DNA of 64,000 nt from Lomentospora prolificans (GCA_029532625.1 JARFXM010000008.1:1488001-1552000), one strand, 5' to 3'. Counted from the stretch's first letter, positions 21,049 through 32,773 are shown. Notes: generated by a model not told the origin, from the letters alone. Translations and numbers: made by a program.

Positions 21049-23891
21049 GCTGAAGGGGTAGTATCAAACCGGTGGACATCCTAGTAAATGGCGAGTGTGC
21101 GAGAGGTGCGGCCAAAAAGGCCTGTCGTCGAAGTGTGGTCGTAGTCTTCCAGATTTAGCTGTGCGGAACGGTTTTTCGCGTGTTGTACACTGAGATCAGC
21201 ACTCGGGGCACTTTTTTCGTGTCGCGAAGTGCAGGCTCGACGCCAAGTCAGCTGAGAGCAAGGGTGCGGGGCTTTCATGTCATGTTCCATGTTTGGTGCT
21301 CGAACGTCGGTTCCTGGCGCCTGCCAGAAGGTACGGCACAAGTTGAAGGTACTAAGTACATTCATGATGTAGTTTCTTTCATTCATGCAAACCCAGAGAA
21401 GCCTGGGCGTATTAGTCGTTGGCCTCAAGTGCACCGCCCTCCAAGACCAGTGGTTTAAAGTTTCCCAGCCTCTTCGACCCCTGAACTTGTCGACCTTTTC
21501 AGTCACGAAATTTGGGGACTGAACACGAACCCAATGAAGTGTTGATTTCTCCACGATCACTTCGCGGCAGAAGGTCCCCGAAGTTAACCCGACTGGGTTC
21601 ACAACGAAATGGACTGTTCCCGACGAAAATCCCACGCTTGAGTAAGGACGCGGGGATCATGACGATCCGCAGCCCAAATTTAGAAAACTCGTGGTTTTCT
21701 CGGCAGTCCGGAATGGACATCTTCGCGCGCTGTGCTGGCCTAGGGACCTCCCAGCGACCGTGCCCAAAGCACGAGTCTTGACCCACGGATACGATAGTCA
21801 CATTAAACATCGCACCATTGAGCAGGTTAGTCGTAATACGGTCAGAGATATTGCGCATAATTGCTGCGGGAGATCGCGACGAAGACGACAATGCGATGCT
21901 TTTTCTCGCATCTAAACTCGAGGAAGCGAGCATATTGGTGCCCTTGATTAAGTCAAGATGAGAAGGAAGTTAAGCCTGGAGCGCCATTCAGACTCAATAC
22001 ACTTTTCCCCCTCAGAATCAAACGGGGATGGATTCAAGGGGTATACGAGGTGCCAACCGATGTTATTCACGTCACACTGACAAACTAGGGAATAAACATG
22101 ACTTGAGAACTCGTACGGAGACCTTTGCCAATCTTACCGCACTCACTAGATTCAGTCTGCTGATTGATGAGACATGTACTCTTCCCTCACCCTAACTTAT
22201 CAATTCCGAAGCTGTTTACGGTCATCGAGCCTACAGCGAATCTTGTCGATGCGGAGCTTTTGGCGGGATGTAATTTGGAGCAGCCCTACAGGTGTAAACC
22301 TGGATAGCGCGGCACTAAACATGCTTGGATGGCCAGCGTTTGCAGTGGTTCGCTCGGGTACTGACGTAATAACCTGTCCTTTTTAAATTTTTATTTATTT
22401 TTATTTTTATTTTATTTTTTATTTGGGGGGGCGTTGGCGTTAGCTTTTTGGCTGGGGCCTGCAGATATATGTCGGCGAGCCCGGCAGTGACTCGGGTGCA
22501 TATATGTTGACCCCACCCGAGCGAATCCTGTTCCAACAAACATAGCTTCATCGCCCCAAGACAAGAGTGCGTAGCTAGGTACGGATAAAATAAAATAGTT
22601 GCTGCGTGATCATGCCCGAAGTTGGGCAAATTCTCGACAGTTTGAACGCCCTGTGACGCACCTGTCAAGTCCCTCGCGTACTTTTGCTCAACTACCCGCT
22701 AGCGCGAAACTGAGGACGTTTCTGTATGCCTCAATAGTGAGGGAGGCTTCGCGAAGCTCGGGACCAGGGATCAACAGTTTGCTGATGTTGGGGTTAAGAG
22801 CAGCCAGCGGTTCGCCCAAGCGATGCGATGATGACCCTACCAGGACTCGAGAAACTTTCCGAGTTCTCGGATAGGTACCAGGATACAAGTAGACTGCGCG
22901 CGAATTCAGGTTCAAGTTACATTGGTAGGATGACCTACAGGAGATAAAAATGGCCATTCTTAATTTCCAGTTCGAGCTCGACAAGTGAACTGGTCGCGTG
23001 GTGGCGGACTCGCCGTGGATACCCAAATCAGGATCCCGGTGAGAGAGGCAGCGGTTTGGTCGCCACGTGATTGTATTCATGGATGATTGATGCTTCCAAG
23101 TTCTCGTCCTAAACACCGTTGATGACGAGCGTTCTGTCCCGGAAGGGCTAGTGTGGCTGGCGGCGTTCACATAAGGTCAAGTACTCCACAATCTAGCCCA
23201 GATCTCATGTGGTCGTGGTCTAGCCCTGGAAGTCACCATGTCGCATCCAGGGTCGGGTGCTTGTCTTTATTGCTCGCCACGGGCTATCCGGTGTCCGGCA
23301 TCCTGTGTCACCATGTACAAGTATGTTCTCGTCAGCTCCACCCGCGTCCACAGGCAGCGTTCCAGGCTGCCTTTCTCAATTGCTCCGTTCTTGTTCGTGT
23401 CCCCTCGGCCTCGGCTGGGATACTGGGATCAATTGATCGAGGGAAGAAGGGCAGTCATCGCTGGCCCCTCAACAATCACGCCGCACTTGGCAGCGCCAGC
23501 TAGGCGATCCTGCACCGCTGTCCTGCACCGCTGTCCTGCACCACTGCACCACTGCACCACTGCATGGCCTCGCTCGCTGGCCCACAACCTGACATTGACC
23601 TGCAGCCCAATCCAGACCGGGGGAACCAGGACCACACCACATAAGCGCGTGAGGCTCAGCTCCCCTTCTTCTTCCACCCCATTCACCAACCATAGAACAA
23701 AACCTGACCAATACCCCCATCGGCCACAGCTCTGTAATTGTCTTCCGAGACTTCTTTGTTCTTTTTCCCTTTCCCTTTTTCTGTTTTTACTTCTTTTTTA
23801 GTCGTCGCATCCGTTTCGCTCGGGCCGGCCTTCGTACTTCTCTTATCGGGAATACCCCGCTTCAATCCTCCAATCCTTCATTTTCCTTAAC
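21049..23891. other. 2.8-kb divergent promoter region
   Basis: Between the NBS1 (minus) and metacaspase (plus) starts. Contains a T/A-rich stretch at about 22381-22425 and a tandem repeat at 23508-23564. The last ~150 bases before the metacaspase are strongly pyrimidine-rich, typical of a fungal leader. No coding region is supported. Confidence 0.55.
23508..23564. repeat. Short tandem repeat (13-bp unit x2, then CACCACTG units)
   Basis: TCCTGCACCGCTG occurs twice in a row, followed by a third start of the unit that turns into three copies of CACCACTG. It lies about 330 bp upstream of the metacaspase start. Confidence 0.85.
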
Positions 23892-25468
23892 ATGTCTGGA
23901 TATCCTGGTGCTCAATACGGGCGTGGCCATGGTGGCTATGGCCCGCCTCCTCCCCAAGGCTACGGCCACCCGCCGCCGCAGCAAGGCTACTATCCGCCTC
24001 AACCACCTCCCCAGCAGCAGTACTACCAGCCATCCCCTTCTCCCCAGGGCTACGGCTATCCTCCCCAGCAGCCGACTTACGGGCAGCCACCGCCGCGGGG
24101 TTACCCCTCCCCTCAGCCTCCGCAACCGCAATACCACAGCCCTCGTCCAGGTAAGTCGCCACGGCTCCCGGGATCGCTGTCAACCTGGAAAGAGTCTCTC
24201 CCCTCTAACAAGGTCGGTTTTCACCCAACGTAGGTCCTCCTCACCACTCCTCATCTCCCTATGGCGGAAGTCGCGCGGGGCCTCCCCCGCCTCCCACCGG
24301 CATGCAGCAGTTTGGCCATGGCGCGCCCTCCAACTACGCGTACCAATACTCGAATTGTACCGGAAAGCGCAAGGCCCTCTTGATTGGCATCAACTATTTC
24401 CGCCAAAAAGGCGAGCTACGGGGCTGTATTAATGACGTGCGCAACCTGTCCAACTTCCTGATGACGAAGCACCGGTTCCGAAGAGAAGACATGGTGATTC
24501 TCACCGACGACCAATCTGATCCTCGGAGTCAGCCCACGAGACAGAATATCCTTAGGGCGATGGCATGGCTTGTGAATGGCGCGCAGCCGAATGATTCGTT
24601 GTTCTTCCACTTTTCCGGTATGTTTCATCTTTTTGCACCTCGTCATGCCGCACCTAGGACTTGTTTCCTCCGGGATATCCGGAAATGCGAAATCTCTGTT
24701 GACTAACTCGCCACACTTGATAGGCCACGGTGGACAGACCCGCGATCTTGACGGCGACGAAGATGACGGCTACGATGAAGTCATTTACCCCGTGGATTAC
24801 AAGTCGGCCGGCCACATTGTCGACGACCAAATTCACGATATCATGGTCAAGCCTCTCCGACCTGGTGTGAGGTTAACAGCCATCTTTGACTCATGTCACT
24901 CCGGTTCCGCGATGGATTTGCCGTATATCTACTCCACGAAGGGTATCCTGAAGGAACCAAACCTTGCCAAGGATGCCGGTATGGGTCTACTCAGCGCCGT
25001 ATCAGCCTACGCCAAGGGAGACATTGGTGGCGTGGCGAGCTCGATCTTCAAGTTTGCCAAAAAGGCGACGACGGGCGACGACGCGTATAACAAAACGCTG
25101 CGCACAAAGACTTCCCCTGCTGATGTTATTATGTGGTCCGGCAGTAAGGACAGCCAGACGTCGTAAGTACTCGATGGTTTCTAGGTTTTGCTCGAGAGCA
25201 GTGCTAACAGCTTCAGGGCCGATGCGACCATCAACTCGCAGGCGACCGGTGCCATGTCCTGGGCCTTCATGACGGCGCTCGACCGGAAGCCGCAGCAGAG
25301 TTATGTGGAGCTTCTCAACTCTATAAGAGACTTGCTAGAAACTAAATACTCCCAACGTCCTCAGTTATCTTCAAGTCATCCAATGGGTAAGATGATCTCA
25401 TTCTTCTTGCGCAGGACAGCGCAGCTAATAACCCTTCCTTAGATACCAACCTGCTCTTCATTATATAA
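23892..25468 (+). CDS. Type I metacaspase (caspase-like, clan CD C14B)
   Basis: Five exons, 23892-24150, 24234-24617, 24724-25162, 25217-25386 and 25443-25468, give 425 aa. The N-terminal ~115 residues are a Pro/Gln/Tyr/Gly-rich prodomain of repeated QGYG- and PPQQ-like units, as in yeast Mca1 and fungal casA. The p20 region starts at CTGKRKALLIGINYF. The catalytic dyad is visible: His 216 in FHFSGHGG and Cys 272 in FDSCHSGSAMD. Metacaspases are Ca2+-dependent Arg/Lys-specific peptidases acting in stress, ageing and clearance of protein aggregates. The acidic loop DLDGDEDDGYDE matches the usual substrate/Ca2+ region. The p10 region is followed by a very short last exon (DTNLLFII). All introns are GT-AG, and the second falls in the Gly codon just before the catalytic His. 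Confidence 0.95.
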
Positions 25469-26050
25469 TAAAATCAATGGAGATATGTGTCAGGAAATAG
25501 TAATTCGCCTTATATCAGATGCTCGTATTGGGAAGTTGGCAAGTTCCATGTCATGATGGCCAGACGGACGGAATTCCCTGTGGATGGAACTTTTCTGCGT
25601 CTCCTCCTTCTATTCTTTCAAATTTTTCTTTTCTTTTTTTAAAAATTCTTTTGCCATGCCATGTTTTGGCGATCGTTTGTTTGCGAAATCAACGATTTCT
25701 TTTAGTTTGGTCAGGATCGGGCTCAAGTTAGCATCTCGTAGCTAGGAATGGCCAGGGCAATGGGATTAGCGGTGGTTTACTCGCATATCAATGATTCTTC
25801 CATTTTTTACGAGTTTGTATCTGCAAAGTTACGGGATATGTCTTGAAGTCCTCGCGTGATGGATTGCCCGATTTGAATGCTGATCGTCACGAAGCACAGC
25901 TGGGGGCTTTGTGGAGCACATTAGCTACAATTCAAAGTCACAATATGACGTTACCGTACAGTTCTTAAACAAAAAGGGTATCAATATTTTCAACTCCGGC
26001 GCTCCAATCACTCCGTTCCATTCCCGGATCCTCTCCTCCTCCCCCCCCTT
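25469..26050. other. Convergent 3' intergenic region
   Basis: Between the tails of the metacaspase (plus) and the membrane protein gene (minus). T-rich on plus around 25.6 kb. No gene is seen. Confidence 0.55.
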
Positions 26051-27041
26051 TTAACGAATCAACCCCTGTAACCGCGACTTCTCTGCGCGCACTTCCTCCT
26101 CCGACGTATACCCCATGCCCTCCTTCGCAGCATTGACAAATGTCCCAAGGAGCACCACGCCCGTCGCAGCCCAGATCCCCCACTGCCCCACCGACGTGAT
26201 GGGCTCCGATTCCGGCGCGGCAGGCTGCATCTTGAGGAGGTACGTTTCCGTGCGGTGGACGACGACGACTCCCATGGCGGGTACGGCGGCCATCAGGAGC
26301 TTGCGGAACAGGGAGGCGAGCTTCACGGAGCTGAGGACAGAGGGATTTGGCTGAATGATGTCGGGGGAGGCGGAAGTGGGCAAAGACTCGAGGTCGATCG
26401 TCTTGGCGCGGCGCGCGATATCTCCAGCGGGGCCCTTGGCGGAGATGAAGGCCAGCGTAAGCGCGGCGAACACCAAGCCCGGCACGGCCACGATCGTCAG
26501 GATCTCGCCGACCTTGCTTCCCATGGCGCCCAGCGCCGGAACGACAACCTCGGATCCCAGCACGGCCTCCGCCGGCATCACGACCCCGCCGGCGCACGCA
26601 TCCGGCCCCGCAAACACGGCGTTTCCCCGGGCCACCTCCCTCAACGCCACAAACGCAACAACGCACCCCACGGCAACGGCGACGCACCACGCCTTCACGA
26701 GACCCCTGGCGGCCGAGGCGCTGGCGGTGCGCGACACGACGAGGAGCCATACGGCGACGAGGCAGGCGAGGGCGAGCATCTCCTGGGTGACGACGAGCTC
26801 GAGCGGGAGCGGGGCCGGGTGGAGGGAGTTGGATCTGCGGATGTGGGCGAGGTGGACGGCGGCGTCGATGGAGAAGATGGCGGTTTTGGTGGTGAGGGCG
26901 GCGAGGGAGGCGCGGAAGAGCCAGCCTTTCGGGAGGGGGAGGAGGAGGGCGAGGGAGGTTGCGTAGAGGTGGATGCGGGGGGAGGAGGGTGTAGGGGCTT
27001 GCGAGGGGGGTTACGCAGAGGAGGTCTTGGGGAGAGGACAT
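26051..27041 (-). CDS. Multi-pass membrane protein of unknown function, apparent frameshift near 5' end
   Basis: An ATG at 27041 begins MSSPQDLLCVTPLASPYTLL, but this frame degenerates into Pro/Arg-rich shadow sequence after a run of six C (coding strand) near 26976-26981. One base fewer there would join it to a frame that stays open to the stop at 26051 and encodes clearly membrane-like sequence, giving about 330 residues. In that frame there are about four to six hydrophobic segments, including ALACLVAVWLLVV, VAVGCVVAFVAL, ILTIVAVPGLVFAALTLAF and WGIWAATGVVLLG, and a charged C-terminus. No in-frame ATG precedes the first helices, and no splice pair explains the shift. The homopolymer makes a sequencing error plausible; a true mutation or a start at the internal Met (26779, 242 aa) are alternatives. 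Family not recognised. Confidence 0.6.
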
Positions 27042-28414
27042 TTCGGAGGTGAGGGCGGGGACTGGTTTGCCTGCCTAACCTTTTGGGATCTGGGTGTGTT
27101 GTCGTGCGGTTTGGCTTGTGTTAGGATACGGTATTAGTCGACGCTCGGGCTGAATGGCGTCGCGAGGACGACGGGACTGGAACTGGCGTTTAATAACGTG
27201 GGAAAGTCAGACGCTATAAACTCTGTGTTCGACCCATTTTCATCGCTCACCACATGTTTTTCCACTTGAGAGGAGCGAGCAATGGAGTGAAAGCCCCGAG
27301 GTCTCCCGTGTGGGGAGACCAAGGTTCGTGTGCGTTATGTTTTTTTTTTCAGCTGCCACAGGTCCAGGCTGCTGCCAAGCCAAAGTCGTCAAGTCTGGAC
27401 GGCCCGGGGTGTGAGAAATTGCAGGGATCCGTGGATGTATATGCGCCTAACAATCTATCCTGGATGTTTGCGAGCGGCTGAAGCGACTACTAGAATCGGG
27501 TTGGCTTTTTCGATGGCGCAGCAGAACAACCTGCTCTCGTTCGGGTTTGTGTGCGATCATCTTCTGGGGAAAATGCGCGCAGTCGATGGATAAACTGAAT
27601 GTAGTCTCCGTCCATGAAGAGGCCTTGGAGATGTTGCTCGAGTGTTAGCGCCTCGGGCGAGGCCAATAGCCATCCATATCTGGAATGTTGCAAGTCGCAG
27701 CCAACAGGAACAGCCATAACGAGGTATTGACCAACATGGACACACACCAGCTAGTTTACACGATATCTAGGCCACAAAAGGGTTAAAAAAAAAAAAAGAC
27801 GAAGTGGAAAAAAAAGACATACAACACCGAGGATTCGCTGGTCGTCACCGACCCAACTACTAGTTCGGCGCTTCGCAGCTTGTGTACAGGGGAGCGGACG
27901 GGACCCTCAATTCTCTGCGAGCTATGGTCGTATGTGCTTGACTGTGACCCAGAACTGCTAGATAAATGATCCGGCCGGGACTTGGAAACGGACAGCGCCT
28001 TGGAGAATTCGCGTTCGAACATGCGAGCCAGCCAACACCATTTCCCGCATTCGCAAGGAAGAAGAGTCCCTTGGTACAGTCCAACCCGGTTGCTCATGCG
28101 GACAAGAATGACTAGAGCACCGAGTTCGAGTGTGAGAGACGAGAATCAGAGACTGTATAAATTAAAAAGGAGAACTGCATCTCTGACTTGATCCACTTGG
28201 TAGTTGCCTCATACCTTTGCTCGCTACTCACGAGAGCAAGGTCTAGGCGTATATGTAGCACCAAAGCAGTCCTTCAAGTTCATCCTTCCCTCGTGATTTG
28301 ACGGGCCCAATTCTGTGTGCCGATCCAATTGACCTGAGCTGCTCACTACTTAAGCCAAGCCAAGCTTGCGGCCGCTGAGTGCCCCGAGACATTGATCAAT
28401 GGACAGATCAATGA
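27042..28414. other. Intergenic region
   Basis: Upstream of the membrane protein gene. Open frames are short and domain-free, and there is an A-run near 27785. No gene is supported. Confidence 0.5.
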
Positions 28415-29997
28415 CTAACACCTGCCGGATGCCCATGCGATAAGTGCCCGCGATAAGTAATGCATGGTCAAGAGTGGTTGGCGATGTTCTTTGCCGAACA
28501 GCTTCACCGTACTGGTCAGGACCTTTCGAAACAATTCCTCGACCGAGTTATACTCGCCTTCGCCATAAATCCCGCATGCGCGTGTGTAATCATCCATGGT
28601 CTCCGGCGCGTCTGGCAGCTCAGTGTCGCTGTGTTCATTATGAGGTGCGGGGCGGTTGGAAGCATAAGAGTACTCCATGTACCGGATACTTGGATAAGAT
28701 CTATCGATTGACCGGGCATATTTGAGAATGACGGAGAGGATTTGTTCTGGCTGGCTGTATCGAGGCCTTGTGGCATCACCTTCCCCCATATTCCACATAC
28801 GACATGTCCTCTGCGTCAACCAGCTGGTGTGTTGGTGCCTCGCCAATCTCGAGTCTTTTCGACGGACTCGGGGCCATAGTCGAACAAAGAAAATCTATTC
28901 CGCCTTTCGTTATGGTGACTTTCTGCAACATTCGGTTCCGGAAGTCAGGCCAATCCGCAGGGACGGAAGAGGTGTTGCCGATTAGAGATTTGAAAACTGT
29001 CTGTCCAAACAACCACATGTCCGCAAGGTAAGGGTCGAGGCCTTCGGAATTCCGACCTGGCATCATCTCAGGCGGTATAAATCCTTCGTTCCCATTATGG
29101 CTGAATAGTTCGCGGCGTCTTCAATCCATTTACTCAGGCCGAATCGCATAACTTAGCCCACCAGGTTTTAGGAGGTCCGCTAACAATAGAATATCATGGA
29201 CCGTACAACTTAAATGAGATGTCTATTGATAGAAATTCCAGCTATATCAGGCAGACTTACTGCTGGCTTGAGGTCTCGGTGATCGAAACTTTCGCTATGC
29301 ATCAATCTCAAGGCAAATAAAACCTGGTATGCAATTTCTCGTGCTTGGTTTTCAGGAAGCCGGTTGTTCGGACACTTATTATAGAGATAGGTCTGTAAGT
29401 TCCCCAACTGGCAGTATTCCATGGCGATATGTAATTGACCAACGCTGCTGGCTATCTATATTAGCTGTAAGATTAGACGAAAAAATCGCTGCACTTTACG
29501 TATTAGCCAGCGAGCGACTGAGGTATGAACTGTCGAGCCTAGCTACCAGTAACCTTCGCCCGGAAGAAATCGGCCAGTGCTTCAAGTCCCCACACACTCA
29601 ACGACGATAATTTCAAGTCGGTCCCCAAAATTTGTATCACCTTGACAGCTCATAATTCGAGGTGACTGGATGTTGCCGTTTCTTTGCGCTGGAGGCCAAC
29701 ATTGCCAAACCCGGCTCGCCCGAGATGCTTCTCATGGACCCATATTTCCTCCCTATGTCTAGCTCGATGGCCGGTAAGGCGAGTGTGAATGACTGGAGTC
29801 TGTTGTCATCGCGTTTGATTAACTGCATCTAGCCTCGAGTCTGGCACTAGCTCCAGAAAGCTCTCGAAATCATCTAAACTTGCCATTTCTTTATTGGAAT
29901 CGGCGCGTATTGTTTGGCGACGCGCTATTGCCGTACAACTTTCCCCTATCCTAGACGAGAGATTCAGAGAAAAGTGTTGCAGAGCAGGGTGAAGCAC
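28415..29997 (-). pseudogene. Decayed protein kinase with TPR-like tail
   Basis: Kinase pieces appear in the right order on the minus strand but in different frames. The best is 29450-29252: GQLHIAMEYCQLGNL (hinge), a helix, then DHRDLKPA, the catalytic loop, followed by GTAAGT. Next, ILLLA and PPKTWWAKL lie in different frames, the DFG codons read GATTCGGC (29137-29146, one base short), and the activation-loop end reads with another missing base near 29082-29090 before PPEMM. The C-lobe resumes at 29066-28776 (GLDPYLADMWLFGQ). A further frame change near 28785 leads into a segment like a TPR (YTRACGIYGEGEYNSVEELFRKVL). The N-lobe is not recognisable as one frame; possible remnants lie at 29637-29997. 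At least three or four indels make an active kinase unlikely. Extra introns cannot explain a missing base in DFG. Confidence 0.72.
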
Positions 29998-30658
29998 AGG
30001 GAAAAAGAAGATGCTGTTTCACAGCCAGCGTTGGACATACCTATGGCAGCGGGAGCGGGTGGTGCGACATCGAACAGAGGGGTTGATGGCTTGGTTAATC
30101 TAAAAGTCTGGGGTGAGTCTTTTCTTTGGTGCCTTCATTTTAGCGTATTGAACCTTCCGAGTAAATGCGGCCCCACCCGTCGGCGCCTGCCGCGACCAAG
30201 TCCGGAAACCCATTCTCTAGAGAAAAAGAGAAAAAGGAAAAAGAAAATTGAACGAGTTGTTCAATTTGATGTGAGATCCGTCTATTGCCGAATCTTTCGG
30301 TTTGACCTTCCAAACGACAATGTCGTTAATAGCTCGACTTAGCTAAGGTGGCAAGAGAAATCGGATTCCACTCATCGGCGTCTACGGGAAGGGAGGAGGA
30401 CGGAGAGGAGGGGGAGGGGAATTGTACACCCAAGGTCACTAACCGACTTCAAGCCGCGGAATGAGTTACTCAACAGCCAGCCGAAGCACGCCCACAATAG
30501 GTCCACTATGTCTTGCAAGAAATATAGGGTATCTATCAACTAGAATGAAGTATAGTAGAGACGGCCCTTCCTCAATGATGCATTCTTACGTACTCCATGC
30601 GCACTTGTGCAAATATATATGCTCTAGGATCTAGGTTTAGAAACCCGCCCGCAGCACT
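29998..30658. other. Intergenic region
   Basis: Between the kinase pseudogene and the 3' end of the hydrolase gene, both on minus. A purine-rich stretch lies at 30385-30420. Nothing coding is supported. Confidence 0.5.
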
Positions 30659-32191
30659 CTATCCGCTAAACGCTGCATACGATCTAATAACAGACAAAAC
30701 CTTTTCCCGGTCTGTAGGAGAGTCAAATACCTGGGCATGATCAAGGTTAGGGAACGATGTGACGTCAATCCTCCCCGGCTCAGCGATATCACCATCATCC
30801 GGTGACCTGATGATGAGTTCCTCATCCCGGAGGTACTTTAGCACGGCCGGCGTGCAGACTATAAGATCTCTCTCCGCTAGGAAAACAGCCACTCTTCTCC
30901 GGACTTTTTTGTCGGCATCGCCACCTATACCCTTCCTCTCAAACAGATCCTCCTTCCACACAATGCTCTCCCTCCAGAAAAAGTGACGTCCAAGCACGTA
31001 TGCCACACCCGGATCCATGCTCGCAAAGTACCAGAGCTGCCACTGCGCCGCTGTCTTTGGTTTCCGCCTCGTAAAATTGAACGCAACGTAAGGCTCATGG
31101 AGTAGGAGGTTGACGGGATCCACCAAGACCACTGAGGCGATGCGTGGGGCTAGTTCTTTCGAGCGGAGCATCTGAGTGGTTACGACGCTGCCGTACGAGT
31201 GGGCAACGAGGACAAACTCTTCGATGCCATGGTTCGCAAGGATCTTGGTCACTTGGCGAGTGAATTCAGGTGCACCAAGCGGCTCGTCGAAGGTGAGGCG
31301 GAACGAGATGGGTAGGATCTCGATGGCAACGATTCCGATTTGATCGTCCGCAGCACCAGAGTTGAGTTCCGAGAGAAACTTTGCGTAGGTCCAAAGCCCG
31401 ATGCCAATTCCGTGCAAAAAGACAATGGGAAGTTTTCCAGGTGCTCTGTGCGGCCGATACCAGTAACTCAGATCCGAGGCCACTGTGCGACCGGTATGGA
31501 TTAGATGGCCGACCCGTGGAGGAAAGACTCGGAGACCCTTTCGGAGGCTCTGGGCATAGAAGGAGAAGCCTTGGGAATGAAGAGTCGCATGCGAAACTAA
31601 ATCAACAAGGAACACAATCCCATACCAGGTGAGGCTACGGTACCTGCACTGTACGTCGTCGAGTGTAAGTCGCAGACATCTGGCCGAAGACTTTCCCGGC
31701 TCTAACTTCCTCCCAAGCCTCTCCTCCACTCGTACAATATACTCCTCCAGTTCATCGAGCACTGAGTCCTCATCACACATCTTCAAGTCCTGATCGAAAA
31801 AGCCCCAGAGTAGAAACTCCCTTATATTGTCGCGGCGTAGCTCACTTACATCCGCTCCAAGGAACCAGAGCTTGAGGTAGTCATCGAAGTTAGACACGTG
31901 GTGAAAACATTTGTCGAACAGAGCTCGACGCTCAGCGCGCGTGCCTAGTGGTGGGTGCTTTGCCGCATTGAGGAGGCGGGCGACGTAGGTGCGGTATAAA
32001 GTAGCCGCGAATACGGCTTCCAGGAAAAGTTGGACTGCCGCGATCCTAAATAGGAGGGAGGACCAGGCAGCCGGCCAGCCAAGTTGATAGGTGCGGAGGA
32101 GAAGGAGAGAGGCATGTAGGAGAGGCGTAAAGCGGCAGAAGAAGATAAAGATGCGTATTAGGAAATACTCCCAAAGAGATGAGTTTATCAT
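30659..32191 (-). CDS. Alpha/beta-hydrolase fold protein with N-terminal membrane segments
   Basis: A single exon of 510 aa. The N-terminal ~70 residues contain two hydrophobic stretches (about 8-33 and 42-66), suggesting membrane anchoring. The C-terminal half is an alpha/beta hydrolase: oxyanion segment HGIGIG (260-265), nucleophile elbow AHSYG (Ser 332), a likely acid Asp 442 in AERDLIV and catalytic His 485 in LDHAQVF. A helical region (about 80-200) lies between. Fungal proteins of this layout are predicted serine hydrolases or lipases; the substrate is unknown. The start at 32191 is the first Met and leads straight into the first helix. No introns. Confidence 0.88.
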   Translation of the reverse strand: MINSSLWEYFLIRIFIFFCRFTPLLHASLLLLRTYQLGWPAAWSSLLFRIAAVQLFLEAVFAATLYRTYVARLLNAAKHPPLGTRAERRALFDKCFHHVSNFDDYLKLWFLGADVSELRRDNIREFLLWGFFDQDLKMCDEDSVLDELEEYIVRVEERLGRKLEPGKSSARCLRLTLDDVQCRYRSLTWYGIVFLVDLVSHATLHSQGFSFYAQSLRKGLRVFPPRVGHLIHTGRTVASDLSYWYRPHRAPGKLPIVFLHGIGIGLWTYAKFLSELNSGAADDQIGIVAIEILPISFRLTFDEPLGAPEFTRQVTKILANHGIEEFVLVAHSYGSVVTTQMLRSKELAPRIASVVLVDPVNLLLHEPYVAFNFTRRKPKTAAQWQLWYFASMDPGVAYVLGRHFFWRESIVWKEDLFERKGIGGDADKKVRRRVAVFLAERDLIVCTPAVLKYLRDEELIIRSPDDGDIAEPGRIDVTSFPNLDHAQVFDSPTDREKVLSVIRSYAAFSG

Positions 32192-32688
32192 AACTTAGGG
32201 AATAGTCGGATGTGGCGGGAAGAAAGCGAGTGAAGCATTTGTTAGGTTCAGAAATTGATCTTGGGCACCAAGCCCGCGCATAGACAACTGGTCGGAAGTC
32301 GCGATCACGGCCTTAGGTGCGAGTTCCAACACCGAATAAAAAAGAGTGACGTCGTTTTCATATCAGGCAGGAGCTGAAGTTGAAGCTGCAACACTCTTGG
32401 CTCGAAAGAGGAAACGACGATCCCTTGAAATCCAGGCTTAGATAATCGCGGGCTGGAAACAAGGAAACAATGTTTCAGCTCGGAGCTGACACCCCCGGAG
32501 TTTGCCCTATTTTTCTATAATTCTCGGGTGCCATGATGGCCGAAACAGGGTTCTGATCCAGTCAATTGGTGCACGAGGATATGATTGTGAATTTCTGTGG
32601 CTTGGAAGGGAAATAATGGGGGGCTGTTCTCCACTGGTGAAGCACACATGTAATGTTCTAAGGAAGCGCCGTCATCAACAGAACCCAC
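32192..32688. other. Divergent intergenic region
   Basis: Separates the hydrolase start (minus) from the tRNA gene (plus). No coding region is seen. Confidence 0.5.
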
Positions 32689-32760
32689 AGCATTGTAGCT
32701 CAGGGGTAGAGCACTGGGCTCATAACCCAGGGGACCTAGGATCGAAACCTAGCAATGCTA
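32689..32760 (+). tRNA. Initiator tRNA-Met (anticodon CAT), intronless
   Basis: A full cloverleaf of 72 nt: acceptor AGCATTG/CAATGCT, D stem GCTC/GAGC, anticodon stem CTGGG/CCCAG with loop CTCATAA (anticodon CAT at 32721-32723), T stem CTAGG/CCTAG, and discriminator A. Several traits mark it as the initiator rather than the elongator: the first pair is A1:U72, the anticodon stem ends in three G:C pairs next to the loop, and the T loop is ATCGAAA (A54 and A60 in place of the usual T and pyrimidine). These are established eukaryotic initiator identity features. CCA is not encoded, as expected. It lies 152 bp from the stop of the DUF1769 gene on the other strand. Confidence 0.96.
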
Positions 32761-32773
32761 CAAATTCTACATC

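Noticed and set aside
22381..22425. A/T-rich block as possible RIP-mutated transposon
   Set aside because: Only ~45 bp of TTTAT-type simple sequence; there is no extended AT-rich region or transposase relic around it.
25965..27041. 358-aa open frame on minus reading Pro/Arg-rich sequence
   Set aside because: After the first ~20 residues it is a shifted reading of the membrane protein gene; the helices lie in the other frame. Only its start was used.
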